From Alphaproteobacteria bacterium (lineage in GTDB: Bacteria; Pseudomonadota; Alphaproteobacteria; MPNO01; UBA830): DNA of 39,393 nucleotides. The stretch is from contig JAJEBT010000052.1 in the NCBI GenBank assembly GCA_022822405.1, positions 1 to 39,393 on the forward strand, in the 5' to 3' direction. Below the pieces are notes generated by a model that made no database searches, was not told the origin of the DNA, and saw only the letters and a list, made by a program, of their open reading frames with translations. Position 1 is the stretch's first letter. Each line of letters opens with the position of its first letter. The translations under genes were made by a program, and so were the position numbers. Of this stretch, positions 30,081-38,831 are shown piece by piece.

Positions 30081-31073
30081 ATGGCGAACACCCCCGTATG
30101 GATCACGGAAAGGGACGTGGTGGAACTGGTCAGCCTGCCGGAGGCCATCGACGCCCTGAAACGCACCCTTGCGCTCGAGGCCGACGGTGGCGCGGAGAAC
30201 CTTCCCAAGACCCACCTGATGGTGGCGTCGAACGACGCCATGCACGCGATCGGCGCAGCTGTCGCCGGCGCCGGGATCTGCGGCTTCAAGACCTGGGTCA
30301 ATGTCCAGGGAAAGTCGGAGACTACGATCACGCTCTTTTCCCTCGATGACGGCGCCTGCCTCGCCGTGGTCGAGGCCACGGCGCTGGGCCAGATGAGGAC
30401 GGCGGCGATGACCGGCGTCGGCACGTCGGAGCTGGCGCCCGCCGGCGCCGACGAGATGGGCATTGTCGGTACGGGAAAGCAGTCACTGCCCCAGATCGCG
30501 GCAGTGCATGCGGTACGCCCGCTCAGGGCGGTACGGGTGGCGAGCCGCAATGCCGATACCCGCAGGGCTTTTGCCGAGGCCGTGACCGCCCGGCTCGGAA
30601 TTCCCGCGAAGCCCGTGGAGAATGTTGGCGACGCGGTACGGGACGCCCCGATCGTGACACTGATCACCAATTCGACGGAAACCTTCCTCTCCGCCGACAT
30701 GCTGGCCGCCGGCAGCCACCTGAATGCAATGGGCGCGATCGTGCCGGCGCGCCGCGAGTTCACGGACGACGTGTTCGACCGCGCCGATGCCGTCGTCGTC
30801 GACAGCCTGCGCGCCGTGCGCGACCTGTCGTCCGAGTTCCGCCTGCATTTCGGCGCCGATGACGACAAATGGGGCCGGGTGCGCCCGATCTCGTCGCTCG
30901 TTGCCTCAGGAGAGGGGCGGCCGGGTTCGGCCGATGTCACGCTGTTCAAGGCGATGGGTATGGGCATCTCGGACCTTGCGCTGGCCATCGAGGTGCTCGC
31001 GCGCGCACGCGCGGCGGGCCGGGGGCAGGCGGCCCCGGAACGGATCAAGCTGCCGCCGCGGCTCTTGACGTGA
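30081..31073 (+). CDS. Ornithine cyclodeaminase / mu-crystallin family protein
   Basis: NAD(P)-dependent family that includes ornithine cyclodeaminase, alanine dehydrogenase and imine reductases. The 330 residues have the N-terminal dimer domain (EAIDALKRTLALEADG), the FKTWVN segment with the substrate-region Lys, the ALGQMRTAAMTGVG motif, and a Rossmann loop GIVGTGKQSLPQIAAV. Reactions in the family make or break C-N bonds of amino and imino acids, which would fit a pathway for a nitrogen-containing compound. The flavoprotein gene follows 28 bases downstream. Confidence 0.9.
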   Translation: MANTPVWITERDVVELVSLPEAIDALKRTLALEADGGAENLPKTHLMVASNDAMHAIGAAVAGAGICGFKTWVNVQGKSETTITLFSLDDGACLAVVEATALGQMRTAAMTGVGTSELAPAGADEMGIVGTGKQSLPQIAAVHAVRPLRAVRVASRNADTRRAFAEAVTARLGIPAKPVENVGDAVRDAPIVTLITNSTETFLSADMLAAGSHLNAMGAIVPARREFTDDVFDRADAVVVDSLRAVRDLSSEFRLHFGADDDKWGRVRPISSLVASGEGRPGSADVTLFKAMGMGISDLALAIEVLARARAAGRGQAAPERIKLPPRLLT

Positions 31074-31101
31074 CCCGGACTTTGCGACGGGGGCGCGCGC
31101 C

Positions 31102-32586
31102 GTGACCGAGGCGGCCGGCTCAGTCTTCGATGTCGTGGTCGTCGGCAGCGGAAGCGCCGGGCTCGCGGCCGCAATCGCCGCGGCCGAGGGCGGCGCCGAC
31201 ACGTTGATGATCGAGAAGAATGCCGCGCTCGGCGGCACCAGCGGCTGGTCGGTCGGCTCGATCACGACCAGCGGTTCCCCGCATCAGGAGAGGGCCGGGA
31301 TCGTCGACGGTCCCGACCGTCATTTTGCCGACATGGAACTGTTCCATGGCGACCAGCTGCGCGGGCGCGACAACGAGACCCTCCGGCGGCTACTCGTCGA
31401 CAATCTTCCCGGCACGTTCCGCTGGCTCCTCGATGTCGGGCTCGTTTTCTACGGCCCGATGCCGGAGCCTCCCCACACGGTGCCGCGGATGCACAACGTG
31501 ATTCCGAACTCGCGGGCCCTCGTTCATCATCTGTCACGCCATGCGCGCCGGCTCGGGGTCGAGATCCGGACTTCGTGTCCGATGGAGGACCTGGTCACGG
31601 AAAGCGGCCGCGTGACCGGCGTGGTCGCCGGCGGCCGGAGGATCGGAGCCCGCCGCGGCGTGATCCTGGCAGCCGGCGACTTTTCCGCGAGCGATCCGCT
31701 CAAGCGCCGCTATCTTGCCCCGGAGGCGGCGCGTGTGGCGCCGTTCAACCCCGACAGCACCGGAGACTGGCACGATCCGGCGGTCGCGCTCGGCGGCCGG
31801 ATCGTCAATGGCGACGTCGTGCTGGGACCCGAGATTCGCTTCGTGCCTCCGGCCCGCGAGACGCTGGTCCGGCGTCTGCCGCCGTGGCTCTGGCTCGCCC
31901 GCCTCGTGCGATGGTCGATCGACCATGCGCCGCCGCGGATCCTGCGGCCGTTCGTGATGGGTTTCCTGACGACGGCGTTGATGCCGTCACCCGCTCTCTA
32001 TCGTGACGGCGCGATCCTGATCAACCGCTCGGGAGAAAGATTCACCGACGAGACGGTGGCGCCGTGGACGGACATGCCGGAGCAGCCGGGCGGCGAGGCC
32101 TTCGTGCTGATGGACGGCGCGCTCGCCAGCCGTTACGGGTCGTGGCCCAACTTCATTTCGACGGCGCCCGGCATCGCCTACGCCTATCTCGGGGACTACC
32201 GGCGAAACCGGCGGGACATCTACCATGAGGCCGGCTCGCTCGGCGGTCTTGCGCGGGCTCTCGGCATGGACGCGGACGTTCTCGAGAGCACGGTGGCGCG
32301 TTGCAACCGCGAGCGCGCGGGCGGCGAACGTCTACAACTCGGAAAGGCGCCGTTCGTCGCGCTCGGCCCGGTCCGCGCCTTCGTCGTCGCGACCGACGGC
32401 GGCCTTGCCGTCGACGGACGCCTCCGGGTGCTCGGCCGCGGCGACGAGCCGGTCGCCGGGCTGTATGCCGCCGGCTCGACCGGGCAGGGCGGGCTGCTGC
32501 TCGAGGGCCACGGCCATCATCTGGGATGGGGCTTCGTCTCGGGCCGCATCGCCGGTCGCAACGCGGCCGCCGACGCCCGCGGCTGA
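31102..32586 (+). CDS. FAD-dependent dehydrogenase, fumarate reductase/3-ketosteroid dehydrogenase-like
   Basis: Flavoprotein of 494 residues of the FAD-binding-2 group. The dinucleotide loop is GSGSAGLAAA (15-24), followed by IEKNAALGGTSGWSVG, where related enzymes contact FAD. The C-terminus closes with GLYAAGSTGQGG and GHGHHLGWGFVSGRIAG, as in KstD-like enzymes. There is no secretion signal. It begins with GTG at 31102 and has a weak ribosome binding site, 28 bases after the upstream gene. It probably removes or adds hydrogens next to a carbonyl; maleylacetate-type or cyclic enone substrates are both possible. Confidence 0.88.
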   Translation: MTEAAGSVFDVVVVGSGSAGLAAAIAAAEGGADTLMIEKNAALGGTSGWSVGSITTSGSPHQERAGIVDGPDRHFADMELFHGDQLRGRDNETLRRLLVDNLPGTFRWLLDVGLVFYGPMPEPPHTVPRMHNVIPNSRALVHHLSRHARRLGVEIRTSCPMEDLVTESGRVTGVVAGGRRIGARRGVILAAGDFSASDPLKRRYLAPEAARVAPFNPDSTGDWHDPAVALGGRIVNGDVVLGPEIRFVPPARETLVRRLPPWLWLARLVRWSIDHAPPRILRPFVMGFLTTALMPSPALYRDGAILINRSGERFTDETVAPWTDMPEQPGGEAFVLMDGALASRYGSWPNFISTAPGIAYAYLGDYRRNRRDIYHEAGSLGGLARALGMDADVLESTVARCNRERAGGERLQLGKAPFVALGPVRAFVVATDGGLAVDGRLRVLGRGDEPVAGLYAAGSTGQGGLLLEGHGHHLGWGFVSGRIAGRNAAADARG

Positions 32587-32629
32587 CCGGATCTCGCGGG
32601 GGACTCCCGCCGACCTTCCGGCAGGGGCG

Positions 32630-33763
32630 CTACGCGGCCGGCAGTTCCACCGTCCACGCGTCGTAGCCGTAGACCCAGTCGGGATCGGTTCGTCGACGCA
32701 TGAACTCGTTGCGATGCGAGGTCGCCTGGATCTCGGACGTCCGCGGCTTGCGCGCGGCCTCGAAGCGCCGGAACGCCATCGCGGGATCCTCGAGCCCGCC
32801 ATCCGCCAGGCATCGCGACAGCACGGCGGCGTCCTCGAGCGCGGTTGCCGCCCCCTGGGCCATGTAGGGGGTCATCGGATGGCACGCGTCGCCGAGGAGC
32901 GTGACCCCGTCCTCGCTCCATCTGGGGAGCGGGTCGCGTTCGAACAGCGCCCATTTGTGGACGTCGGGACACGCGTCGAGAACCGCGCGCACATCCTCGT
33001 GAAAGCCGGAGAACGTGTCCCGGAGATCGTCGAGGCTGCCTTTCGCCGACCACGATTCCATGCGCCAGTCGGGTTCGGGATGGCTGGTCGTGAAATAGAT
33101 CTCGTCGCGGTTCCCGGTGACGTAGTAGATGACGATGTGGCGATCCGGGCCCCACCATTTCACGCTGTCGTCGAGGACGCGGCCGTCTAGCCGCGCCGCC
33201 GGAAAGGTTGCGCGGTAGGCGGCGTTTCCGGTGAAGCGCGGGCTCTCGGCGCCCAGCATCCGGTCGCGTACCACCGAGTGCACGCCGTCGGCGGCGATCA
33301 CGGCATCGGCGCGCACGGCGGCGCCGTCGGCGAACCGGAGCGCGACGCCGCGCCCTGACCGGTCGAGACCGGCAAGCCTGTGGCCGTAGCGGATGGAGCC
33401 GTCAGGCACGGCTGCGTGAAGCGCCGCGTGGAGGTCGCCACGGTGCATCAGGAGATAGGGAACGCCGTAGTGCGCCGCCGCGTTCGGCCCGAGCGGGTGC
33501 TCGTTGGACATCCGGCCGCTGTCGTGGTCGCGGTTGCGCCACGAGGGCGGCATGAACGCGACCTGCCGGACGCGCTCGCCGACGCCGAGCCCGTCGAGCA
33601 CGCGCACGGCGTTGGGACTCATCTGGATGCCGGCGCCGACCCGCGCGAAGCCCGGCGCCTGCTCGTAGATGACGGTTTCGATGCCGGCGCGCCGCAGCGC
33701 GGCAGAAGCCGCGAGGCCGCCGATCCCGGCCCCGATGATGGCGACGCTCGAACGGTCAGCCAT
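32630..33763 (-). CDS. NicC-like FAD-dependent aromatic hydroxylase
   Basis: Class A flavin monooxygenase of 377 residues, closest by eye to 6-hydroxynicotinate 3-monooxygenase (NicC) and related salicylate-hydroxylase-like enzymes that hydroxylate with loss of CO2. FAD motifs are GAGIGG (11-16), ADGVHS (158-163) and GDACHPM. The stretch VKWWGPDRHIVIYYVTGNRD and the end DPDWVYGYD are very NicC-like. From memory of NicC, His47, Cys202 and His302 matter for catalysis; here the equivalents are Gln47, Ser200 and Tyr, while His209 and Tyr213 are kept. So a related but different substrate is likely. The ribosome binding site is weak; it follows the quinone reductase by 27 bases. Confidence 0.87.
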   Translation of the reverse strand: MADRSSVAIIGAGIGGLAASAALRRAGIETVIYEQAPGFARVGAGIQMSPNAVRVLDGLGVGERVRQVAFMPPSWRNRDHDSGRMSNEHPLGPNAAAHYGVPYLLMHRGDLHAALHAAVPDGSIRYGHRLAGLDRSGRGVALRFADGAAVRADAVIAADGVHSVVRDRMLGAESPRFTGNAAYRATFPAARLDGRVLDDSVKWWGPDRHIVIYYVTGNRDEIYFTTSHPEPDWRMESWSAKGSLDDLRDTFSGFHEDVRAVLDACPDVHKWALFERDPLPRWSEDGVTLLGDACHPMTPYMAQGAATALEDAAVLSRCLADGGLEDPAMAFRRFEAARKPRTSEIQATSHRNEFMRRRTDPDWVYGYDAWTVELPAA

Positions 33764-33790
33764 GGCTGGTTGTGGCGAAGCGCGGCCGCC

Positions 33791-34780
33791 CTACGCCATC
33801 AGCAGCACCGACTTGCCCACAATCTTCCGCTCCTCGAGCATCCCGATTCCGTCGAGATACTGCTCGAAGTCGAAGCGCTTCATGATGTGGGGATCGATCC
33901 TGCCGGCGAGCAGGAGTTCGAAGAGCGCCTGCTGCGCCTCGGCGACCACCGGAGACCGCGCCTTAATGTAGTCGTTCACGGTCGAGCCGACGACGGCGAT
34001 GTTCTTGAGGAGCAGGTAGTTGGTGCGTACCGACGGGATCGTGCCGGAGGTGAAGCCGGACACCACGACGCGCCCCTCGCTCGCGATGGCGCGAAGCGTG
34101 GCGTCGAAGACCTCGCCGCCCACGAGATCGAAGGCGAGATCGACCCCGCGTCCGCCGGTAGCCTCCAACACCTGCCGCCGCAGCCCGTCGCGCAGGTCGT
34201 CGCCAGACAGGTCGATCACCGCGTCGGCGCCGGCGGCAAGCACAGCGTCGGCCTTTGAGGGTGTCGTCAGCCCCGCAAGTACCGGGCTGGCGCCGAGGGC
34301 GCGCGCGACGCTCACCGACGCGAGCCCGACGCCGCCCGACGCTCCGTTGATGAGGACGACATCGCCCTCGCCAATGCTGCCGCGGCGGGTCAGGGCAATA
34401 TAGGCGGTGAGGTAGGCGAGCCCCATGGCGGCTGCGGCGTCGAACGCGACGCCGTCCGGGAGCGGAAACGCCAGCTCTTCCCGGCAGACCGTCTTTTCCG
34501 CCATGGCGCCGTGGATCACGTGGGCAATGACCCGGTCGCCGGCCTTGAGGCCGCTGACGCCGGGTCCGACCGCCGAGACGATTCCGGCGGCATCCTTGCC
34601 CGGCGTGAACGGCACCGGGGGATTGTTCTGATACTTGCCGTCGAGGGACAGGAGATCGGTGAAATTGATGCCGCAGGCCTTGACGTCGACGAGGATCTCG
34701 CCGTCGCCGGGCACCGGATCGGGAAGTTCCTCGATCCCCGAATCGCGGTTGCTGGTGTCCCTGATGACGACGGCGCGCAT
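33791..34780 (-). CDS. NADPH:quinone oxidoreductase-like medium-chain dehydrogenase
   Basis: Zinc-free MDR protein of 329 residues. It has the GroES-like N-terminal domain with CGINFTDLLSLDGKY, the PFTPGKDAAGIVSAVG segment and the cofactor loop NGASGGVGLASV. A Tyr or Ser at the usual NADPH 2'-phosphate site was not checked. GGGAGA precedes the ATG at 34780. Transcribed ahead of the NicC-like gene, it may recycle quinones formed from hydroquinone products. Confidence 0.9.
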   Translation of the reverse strand: MRAVVIRDTSNRDSGIEELPDPVPGDGEILVDVKACGINFTDLLSLDGKYQNNPPVPFTPGKDAAGIVSAVGPGVSGLKAGDRVIAHVIHGAMAEKTVCREELAFPLPDGVAFDAAAAMGLAYLTAYIALTRRGSIGEGDVVLINGASGGVGLASVSVARALGASPVLAGLTTPSKADAVLAAGADAVIDLSGDDLRDGLRRQVLEATGGRGVDLAFDLVGGEVFDATLRAIASEGRVVVSGFTSGTIPSVRTNYLLLKNIAVVGSTVNDYIKARSPVVAEAQQALFELLLAGRIDPHIMKRFDFEQYLDGIGMLEERKIVGKSVLLMA

Positions 34781-34921
34781 GGCTTTCTCCCGGTTTTCGC
34801 CTACGATGCGACCGTCATATAGCCCATCGCCGGGAGCTTTTGAACCGGATCAGCGGAAGGCGGGAAGACGGCGCGTGCGTGCCGCCGGGGCGCAGCAGCG
34901 CTGGGAGAAGGGGAGCGAGGC

Positions 34922-35806
34922 ATGGTTGAAGGCGGCATGATCGGTGATATCGCGTGGCACCGGGTGGTCGAGACCGAGGGGCCGGAGTTCGACATCGGTT
35001 TTCTGCTGCCGGATGCCGATGCGGAGGCTGTCGATGCGCACCGTTCGTGGATGGAACCACGGTTTCTCGAGCCCGGAACCGGTCGTCTGGTCATGGCGGT
35101 GCAGTCCTACGTGCTGCGCACCCGCCACCATGTGATTCTCGTCGATTCCTGCGTCGGCAACGACAAGGAGCGGCGCTTTCACCCGCCCTGGTCCGGGCGC
35201 ACCGGCACGGACTACCTGAACCGCCTCGGCGCGATCGGCCTCTCCGTCGAGGACGTGGATTTCGTGATGTGCACGCATCTGCACGCCGACCATGTCGGCT
35301 GGAACACGCGGCTGGTCGACGGACGCTGGGTGCCGACCTTTCCGAATGCTCGCTACGTCTTCGCGCGCACCGAGTTCGACTACTGGTCGGAACTCAACAA
35401 GAAGGGCAAGAAGTATTCAGATGGCTGCATCGACGATAGCGTCTTGCCCGTGGTCGAGGCCGGGCAGGCCGAAATCGTTGCCGATGACCATGCCTTCGAC
35501 GACCACATCCGGTTCGAACCGACGCCGGGGCACACGCCCGGGCATGTCAGCATTCATCTTTCCGGCGGCGGGCAGGCGGCGGTGATTTCGGGCGACGTCA
35601 TCCATACCCCGGTCCAGTGCCGGGAGCCGGCCTGGAGCGCCGTCGGTTGCGCCGACCGCCAACAGTCGGCGGCGACGCGCGCTGCCTTCCTCGACAGGCA
35701 CTGCGAGACCGATACGCTCGTCATGACGAGTCATTTCCCGTCGCCGTCCGTCGGTCATGTGCAGAGACTGGGGGACGCGTTCGATTTCGCTTTCGTCGGT
35801 GGCTGA
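34922..35806 (+). CDS. MBL-fold metallohydrolase
   Basis: Metallo-beta-lactamase-fold hydrolase of 294 residues with the dinuclear metal motif HLHADH (His119, His121, Asp123, His124), a further His in PTPGHTPGHVSIH, and Asp in ISGDVIH. The N-terminal part matches the group often labelled as lactonase or hydroxyacylglutathione-hydrolase-like, but no lactone specificity can be read. The ATG at 34922 has GGGGAG nearby. It stands at the start of a plus-strand run with the acyl-CoA synthetase and the CnbZ-like gene. A muconolactone or enol-lactone would be a sensible substrate class. Confidence 0.88.
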   Translation: MVEGGMIGDIAWHRVVETEGPEFDIGFLLPDADAEAVDAHRSWMEPRFLEPGTGRLVMAVQSYVLRTRHHVILVDSCVGNDKERRFHPPWSGRTGTDYLNRLGAIGLSVEDVDFVMCTHLHADHVGWNTRLVDGRWVPTFPNARYVFARTEFDYWSELNKKGKKYSDGCIDDSVLPVVEAGQAEIVADDHAFDDHIRFEPTPGHTPGHVSIHLSGGGQAAVISGDVIHTPVQCREPAWSAVGCADRQQSAATRAAFLDRHCETDTLVMTSHFPSPSVGHVQRLGDAFDFAFVGG

Positions 35807-35891
35807 TGGACAGCGGCGGCGCATCGCGGATAATGGCGGGGTGCGGTCGTCGCCGCGCGGCAACCGACGATATTCGAGGAGGAGCGCGGGC

Positions 35892-37436
35892 ATGCTGAAC
35901 AGGACGATCGGCCAGATCCTGCCCGAAACCGCGGCGCGTTTCGGGGATCGCACGGCGCTGGTGTTCGGAGGACGGTCCTTTACCTTCGGCGAGCTTGAGG
36001 CGCTGACGAGCCGCCTCGCGTCCGGGCTTGCGGAAACCGGCGTCGGTGCCGGCGACCGGGTCACGCTCTATGCCCAGAACAGCTGGGAATGGGTCGTGGC
36101 CTACTACGCCATAGCCAAGGCCGGCGGCGTGATCAACCCGATCAACTCGATGCTGACGCCCTCCGAGGTCGCGTACGTGGTCAGGGACTGCGGAGCGAAG
36201 GCGCTGTTCACGACCGCGGACGGTGCAGGCCCGATCCTCGAGGCCACGGGCGACAGCGATCTTCGCGAGATCATCGCGTTCGGCCGCGATGCTCCCGAGG
36301 GCGCGTCGTCCTTCGATTCACTGCTTGCCCGGGGCAGCGCTGACTTCACACCCGTGGATGTCGCGGCGACCGACCTGTCGACGATCTGCTACACGTCGGG
36401 AACGACCGGGTTCCCGAAGGGCGCGATGCTGAGCCATCGGAACGTAGTTCTGAACGCCGCCATGACGGCGGCGATGAACATGCGCGTTGCCGACGACGTG
36501 CAGATCACGGCGCTGCCCTGCGCCCATGTCTACGGTGCCTCGGTCATGAACCTGTGTGCGCTGCTGGGCAGCACCTTCGTCCTCCTCGAGCGTTTCGACG
36601 CGGTCGAGATGATGGCCGGGATCCAGGAGCACCGCGCGACGATCATGGACGGCGTGCCGACGATGTATTTCTACATCCTCGCCAACCCGGCTTTCGAGGA
36701 TTACGACCTGTCGTCGCTCACTCGCGCGGTTGTTGGCGGGCAGACCATGCCTGCTGCCAAGTCCGAGGAATGGACCGCCCGCGTGGGCTGTCCGGTACTG
36801 GAGCTCTGGGGCATGACGGAACTGGCCGGCCCCGGGCTCATGCAGCATTCCTACGGCGAGAATCGCCTCGGTTCGGTCGGCATCGAGATGCCGTATCTAC
36901 GAGCGAAGATCGCCGATTCCGAAGATGCCTCGAAAGAGCTTCCCTGTGGCGAGGTCGGAGAGTTGATGGTATCCGGACCGCTGGTGATGATGGGCTATTA
37001 CGGCAACGAGGATGCGACGCGCGAGACGATCGAGCCCGACGGCTGGCTTCATTCCGGGGATCTCGCGCGCATGGACGAGGAAGGCTATTTCTACGTCGTC
37101 GACCGCAAGAAGGACATGATCCTGACGGCTGGCTACAACATCTACCCGGCCGAGATCGAGCGCGTCATATCTGCCCATCCCGCCGTCGCCATGGTCGGTG
37201 TCGGTGCCAAGCAGGATGCCGCCAAGGGCGAGATCGCCAAGGCTTACGTGGTGCTCAAGCCGGAAGGCGGTGCGACGCCGTCCGACATCGAGACGCACTG
37301 CCGCGCCCATATGGCGGCCTACAAGGTTCCGCGCGAGATTCAGATCGTCGATGACCTGCCGACGACCTCGACGGGAAAGATTCTGCGCCGCGAGCTCCAC
37401 ACGCTGGAAGCCGCCGCGGAGATCGCGGCGCAATAG
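35892..37436 (+). CDS. Acyl-CoA synthetase (AMP-forming)
   Basis: Adenylate-forming ligase of 514 residues that activates a carboxylic acid to its CoA ester. The ATP motif YTSGTTGFPKG begins at Tyr167, the A5-type motif is WGMTELAGPG, the hinge DRKKDMILTAGYNIYPAEIER is intact, and the catalytic Lys496 is in STGKILRREL. The ATG at 35892 has GAGGAGGAG upstream. It resembles long-chain and aryl-acid ligases equally, so the substrate is open. The CnbZ-like gene follows after 19 bases. Confidence 0.92.
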   Translation: MLNRTIGQILPETAARFGDRTALVFGGRSFTFGELEALTSRLASGLAETGVGAGDRVTLYAQNSWEWVVAYYAIAKAGGVINPINSMLTPSEVAYVVRDCGAKALFTTADGAGPILEATGDSDLREIIAFGRDAPEGASSFDSLLARGSADFTPVDVAATDLSTICYTSGTTGFPKGAMLSHRNVVLNAAMTAAMNMRVADDVQITALPCAHVYGASVMNLCALLGSTFVLLERFDAVEMMAGIQEHRATIMDGVPTMYFYILANPAFEDYDLSSLTRAVVGGQTMPAAKSEEWTARVGCPVLELWGMTELAGPGLMQHSYGENRLGSVGIEMPYLRAKIADSEDASKELPCGEVGELMVSGPLVMMGYYGNEDATRETIEPDGWLHSGDLARMDEEGYFYVVDRKKDMILTAGYNIYPAEIERVISAHPAVAMVGVGAKQDAAKGEIAKAYVVLKPEGGATPSDIETHCRAHMAAYKVPREIQIVDDLPTTSTGKILRRELHTLEAAAEIAAQ

Positions 37437-37455
37437 CCGCCAGGGGACCTACATC

Positions 37456-38232
37456 ATGGCCGACACGGCAGTCTTCGAACCGGGCGGTTACCGCTATGTC
37501 CCGGGACCGTTCCAGTATTCAGGCGGCGTTGCAGCCGAACCGGGCTTCGTGATCGAGCGTGCGCGGTTCGCCAAGCCGCCGCCGCTCGCGGAGGGTTTTG
37601 CGGCGGTCGAGCGCCACCTTGCCGGGCTGGCGCGGGATCCGGTGGCATTCTGCGCCTGCGAGCTTCGTTCTCCGGCACCGTTTTCCGAACAGGGATTCCG
37701 CGACTTCAACCGCATCTATGTCGGCACCCTCGAGCGCTGGGGCATCGTGCGCGGGGACACGAACCCGGTGGCGCGCTCCAACGTGTGCCCGGTTGTCGAT
37801 CCGCCGGCCCAGCCGGTCCTTTACGCCTTCAGCTATACGGTTCCCTCGCCGGCTGCCGCTGCCGGGTCGGGCTTCGTCGTCGCTGGCTCGGCCGAAGCCC
37901 CGGAAGGCCATGCCAATTACCGCGATCATATCGTGCGCCTTGGCGAGACGTCGGAAGATGCCCTCCGCGAAAAGGCGCGTTTCGTGCTCGGCGCGATGGA
38001 GGGCCGCATGGCCGGGCTCGGCGCCAGTTGGCCTTCCGTCACCGCTACCCAGGCCTATACGGTGCACGACCTGCATCCCTTCCTTGGCGACGAGATCGTG
38101 GCGCGCGGAGCGGCACCCTTCGGGCTGACCTGGCACTACGCGCGACCGCCGGTGGAAGGGCTCGAATACGAGATGGATGTCCGCGGTGTGGCGACGGAAC
38201 ACCTACTCAAATCGGGTGATATTTTCATGTGA
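37456..38232 (+). CDS. Putative aminomuconate-type deaminase (CnbZ-like, RidA-like C-terminal half)
   Basis: Protein of 258 residues. Its ends, GGYRYVPGPFQYSGGVAA and TATQAYTVHDLHPFLGDEI, match a family that I recall being labelled 2-amino-5-chloromuconate deaminase CnbZ; the second half has the look of the RidA/YjgF fold. A conserved central segment reads CACELRSPAPFSEQGFRDFN, with EAPEGHANYRDHIVR later. If the assignment holds, it removes ammonia from an aminomuconate made by ring cleavage. The AMP ligase lies immediately upstream. Recognition is from memory of the pattern and not a search, so the substrate should be treated as tentative. Confidence 0.55.
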   Translation: MADTAVFEPGGYRYVPGPFQYSGGVAAEPGFVIERARFAKPPPLAEGFAAVERHLAGLARDPVAFCACELRSPAPFSEQGFRDFNRIYVGTLERWGIVRGDTNPVARSNVCPVVDPPAQPVLYAFSYTVPSPAAAAGSGFVVAGSAEAPEGHANYRDHIVRLGETSEDALREKARFVLGAMEGRMAGLGASWPSVTATQAYTVHDLHPFLGDEIVARGAAPFGLTWHYARPPVEGLEYEMDVRGVATEHLLKSGDIFM

Positions 38233-38434
38233 GGCTATTAGTTCATTGTAATATTTGAATAAACTCACTTCTTCTTGACATATCAAAGCGGAAAACCCAG
38301 GACCGGTCATCAAATCGAAAGCAAGATTTTTGCGAATTCTGGCGGTGCTTTAATAGCCCTCGACACTGTTTGGCAAAAGTTCTTCCGCCCGGCACGGTCG
38401 TCGCGGTCGCCGGGAAGATCATAATCGTCTTCCC
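38233..38434. other. AT-richer scar DNA after the island
   Basis: The base composition drops sharply after the CnbZ-like stop: the first 80 bases have long A/T stretches such as TGTAATATTTGAATAAAC. No intact gene is present. This marks the edge of foreign or rearranged DNA. Confidence 0.5.
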
Positions 38435-38586
38435 GACAGCGTAGCGCATCTGGGCGCCGACCAGCGCCTTGTAGCCGGGGTAGTGGTGGCGGGGGTGACG
38501 AACTCGTTCCAGAGCTTCCTTTCGCGGGTGCCGTCGATATCGGCTGCCAGCCTGAGGCCGCCATTCTGTTCGTGCTTTCCGGTCAA
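38435..38586 (-). pseudogene. Frameshifted fragment resembling DUF4338/DruA proteins
   Basis: Reading from a TTG at 38586, one frame gives RKLWNEFV and a second frame gives HHYPGYKALVGAQMRYAV. Together they match the LWNEL...YHYLGY...GAQLRY pattern of DUF4338/DruA proteins, found in Druantia defence systems and beside transposons. The shift can be explained by two extra bases in a run of five C. After MRYAV the similarity ends. The fragment is too short and broken to function. Confidence 0.45.
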
Positions 38587-38700
38587 TGTCGTGTCTCTCC
38601 CCCGACGTCAGGATGAAGTCTTGTTCTCCTGCTGAAACTATGCGCGGCCATTGTCAACCTTCCGTACTCATCAAGACAAACGCCACAAGGCAGGGCTCTC

Positions 38701-38820
38701 GGCCGCGATCCCAAGGTGTTCATGAAACCGGGCGATATGGCGGAGGTCGAGGTGGAAGGGATCGGAATCCTGACGAACGGCATTTCCCAGGCGCACCGGA
38801 CATTTGAAGCCACCTTATGA
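38701..38820 (+). pseudogene. 3' remnant of a fumarylacetoacetate hydrolase-family gene
   Basis: The last 39 codons before a TGA at 38818 read GRDPKVFMKPGDMAEVEVEG followed by IGILTNGISQ, the C-terminal signature of FAH-domain hydrolases (MKPGD..EVEIEGIG.L.N). The codons just upstream are unrelated, and there is no start or active-site Glu/Asp region. FAH proteins act late in aromatic degradation, so this was probably once part of the adjacent cluster. It ends 11 bases from the convergent LysR gene. Confidence 0.65.
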
Positions 38821-38831
38821 TTGACGGCGGG

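Noticed and set aside
32596..32610. GCGGG-loop-CCCGC inverted repeat between convergent genes, as a terminator
   Set aside because: Only five base pairs and no T-run on either strand.
38586..38807. Plus-strand frame of 73 codons around the FAH remnant
   Set aside because: It is in a different frame from the FAH signature and has no similarity of its own.
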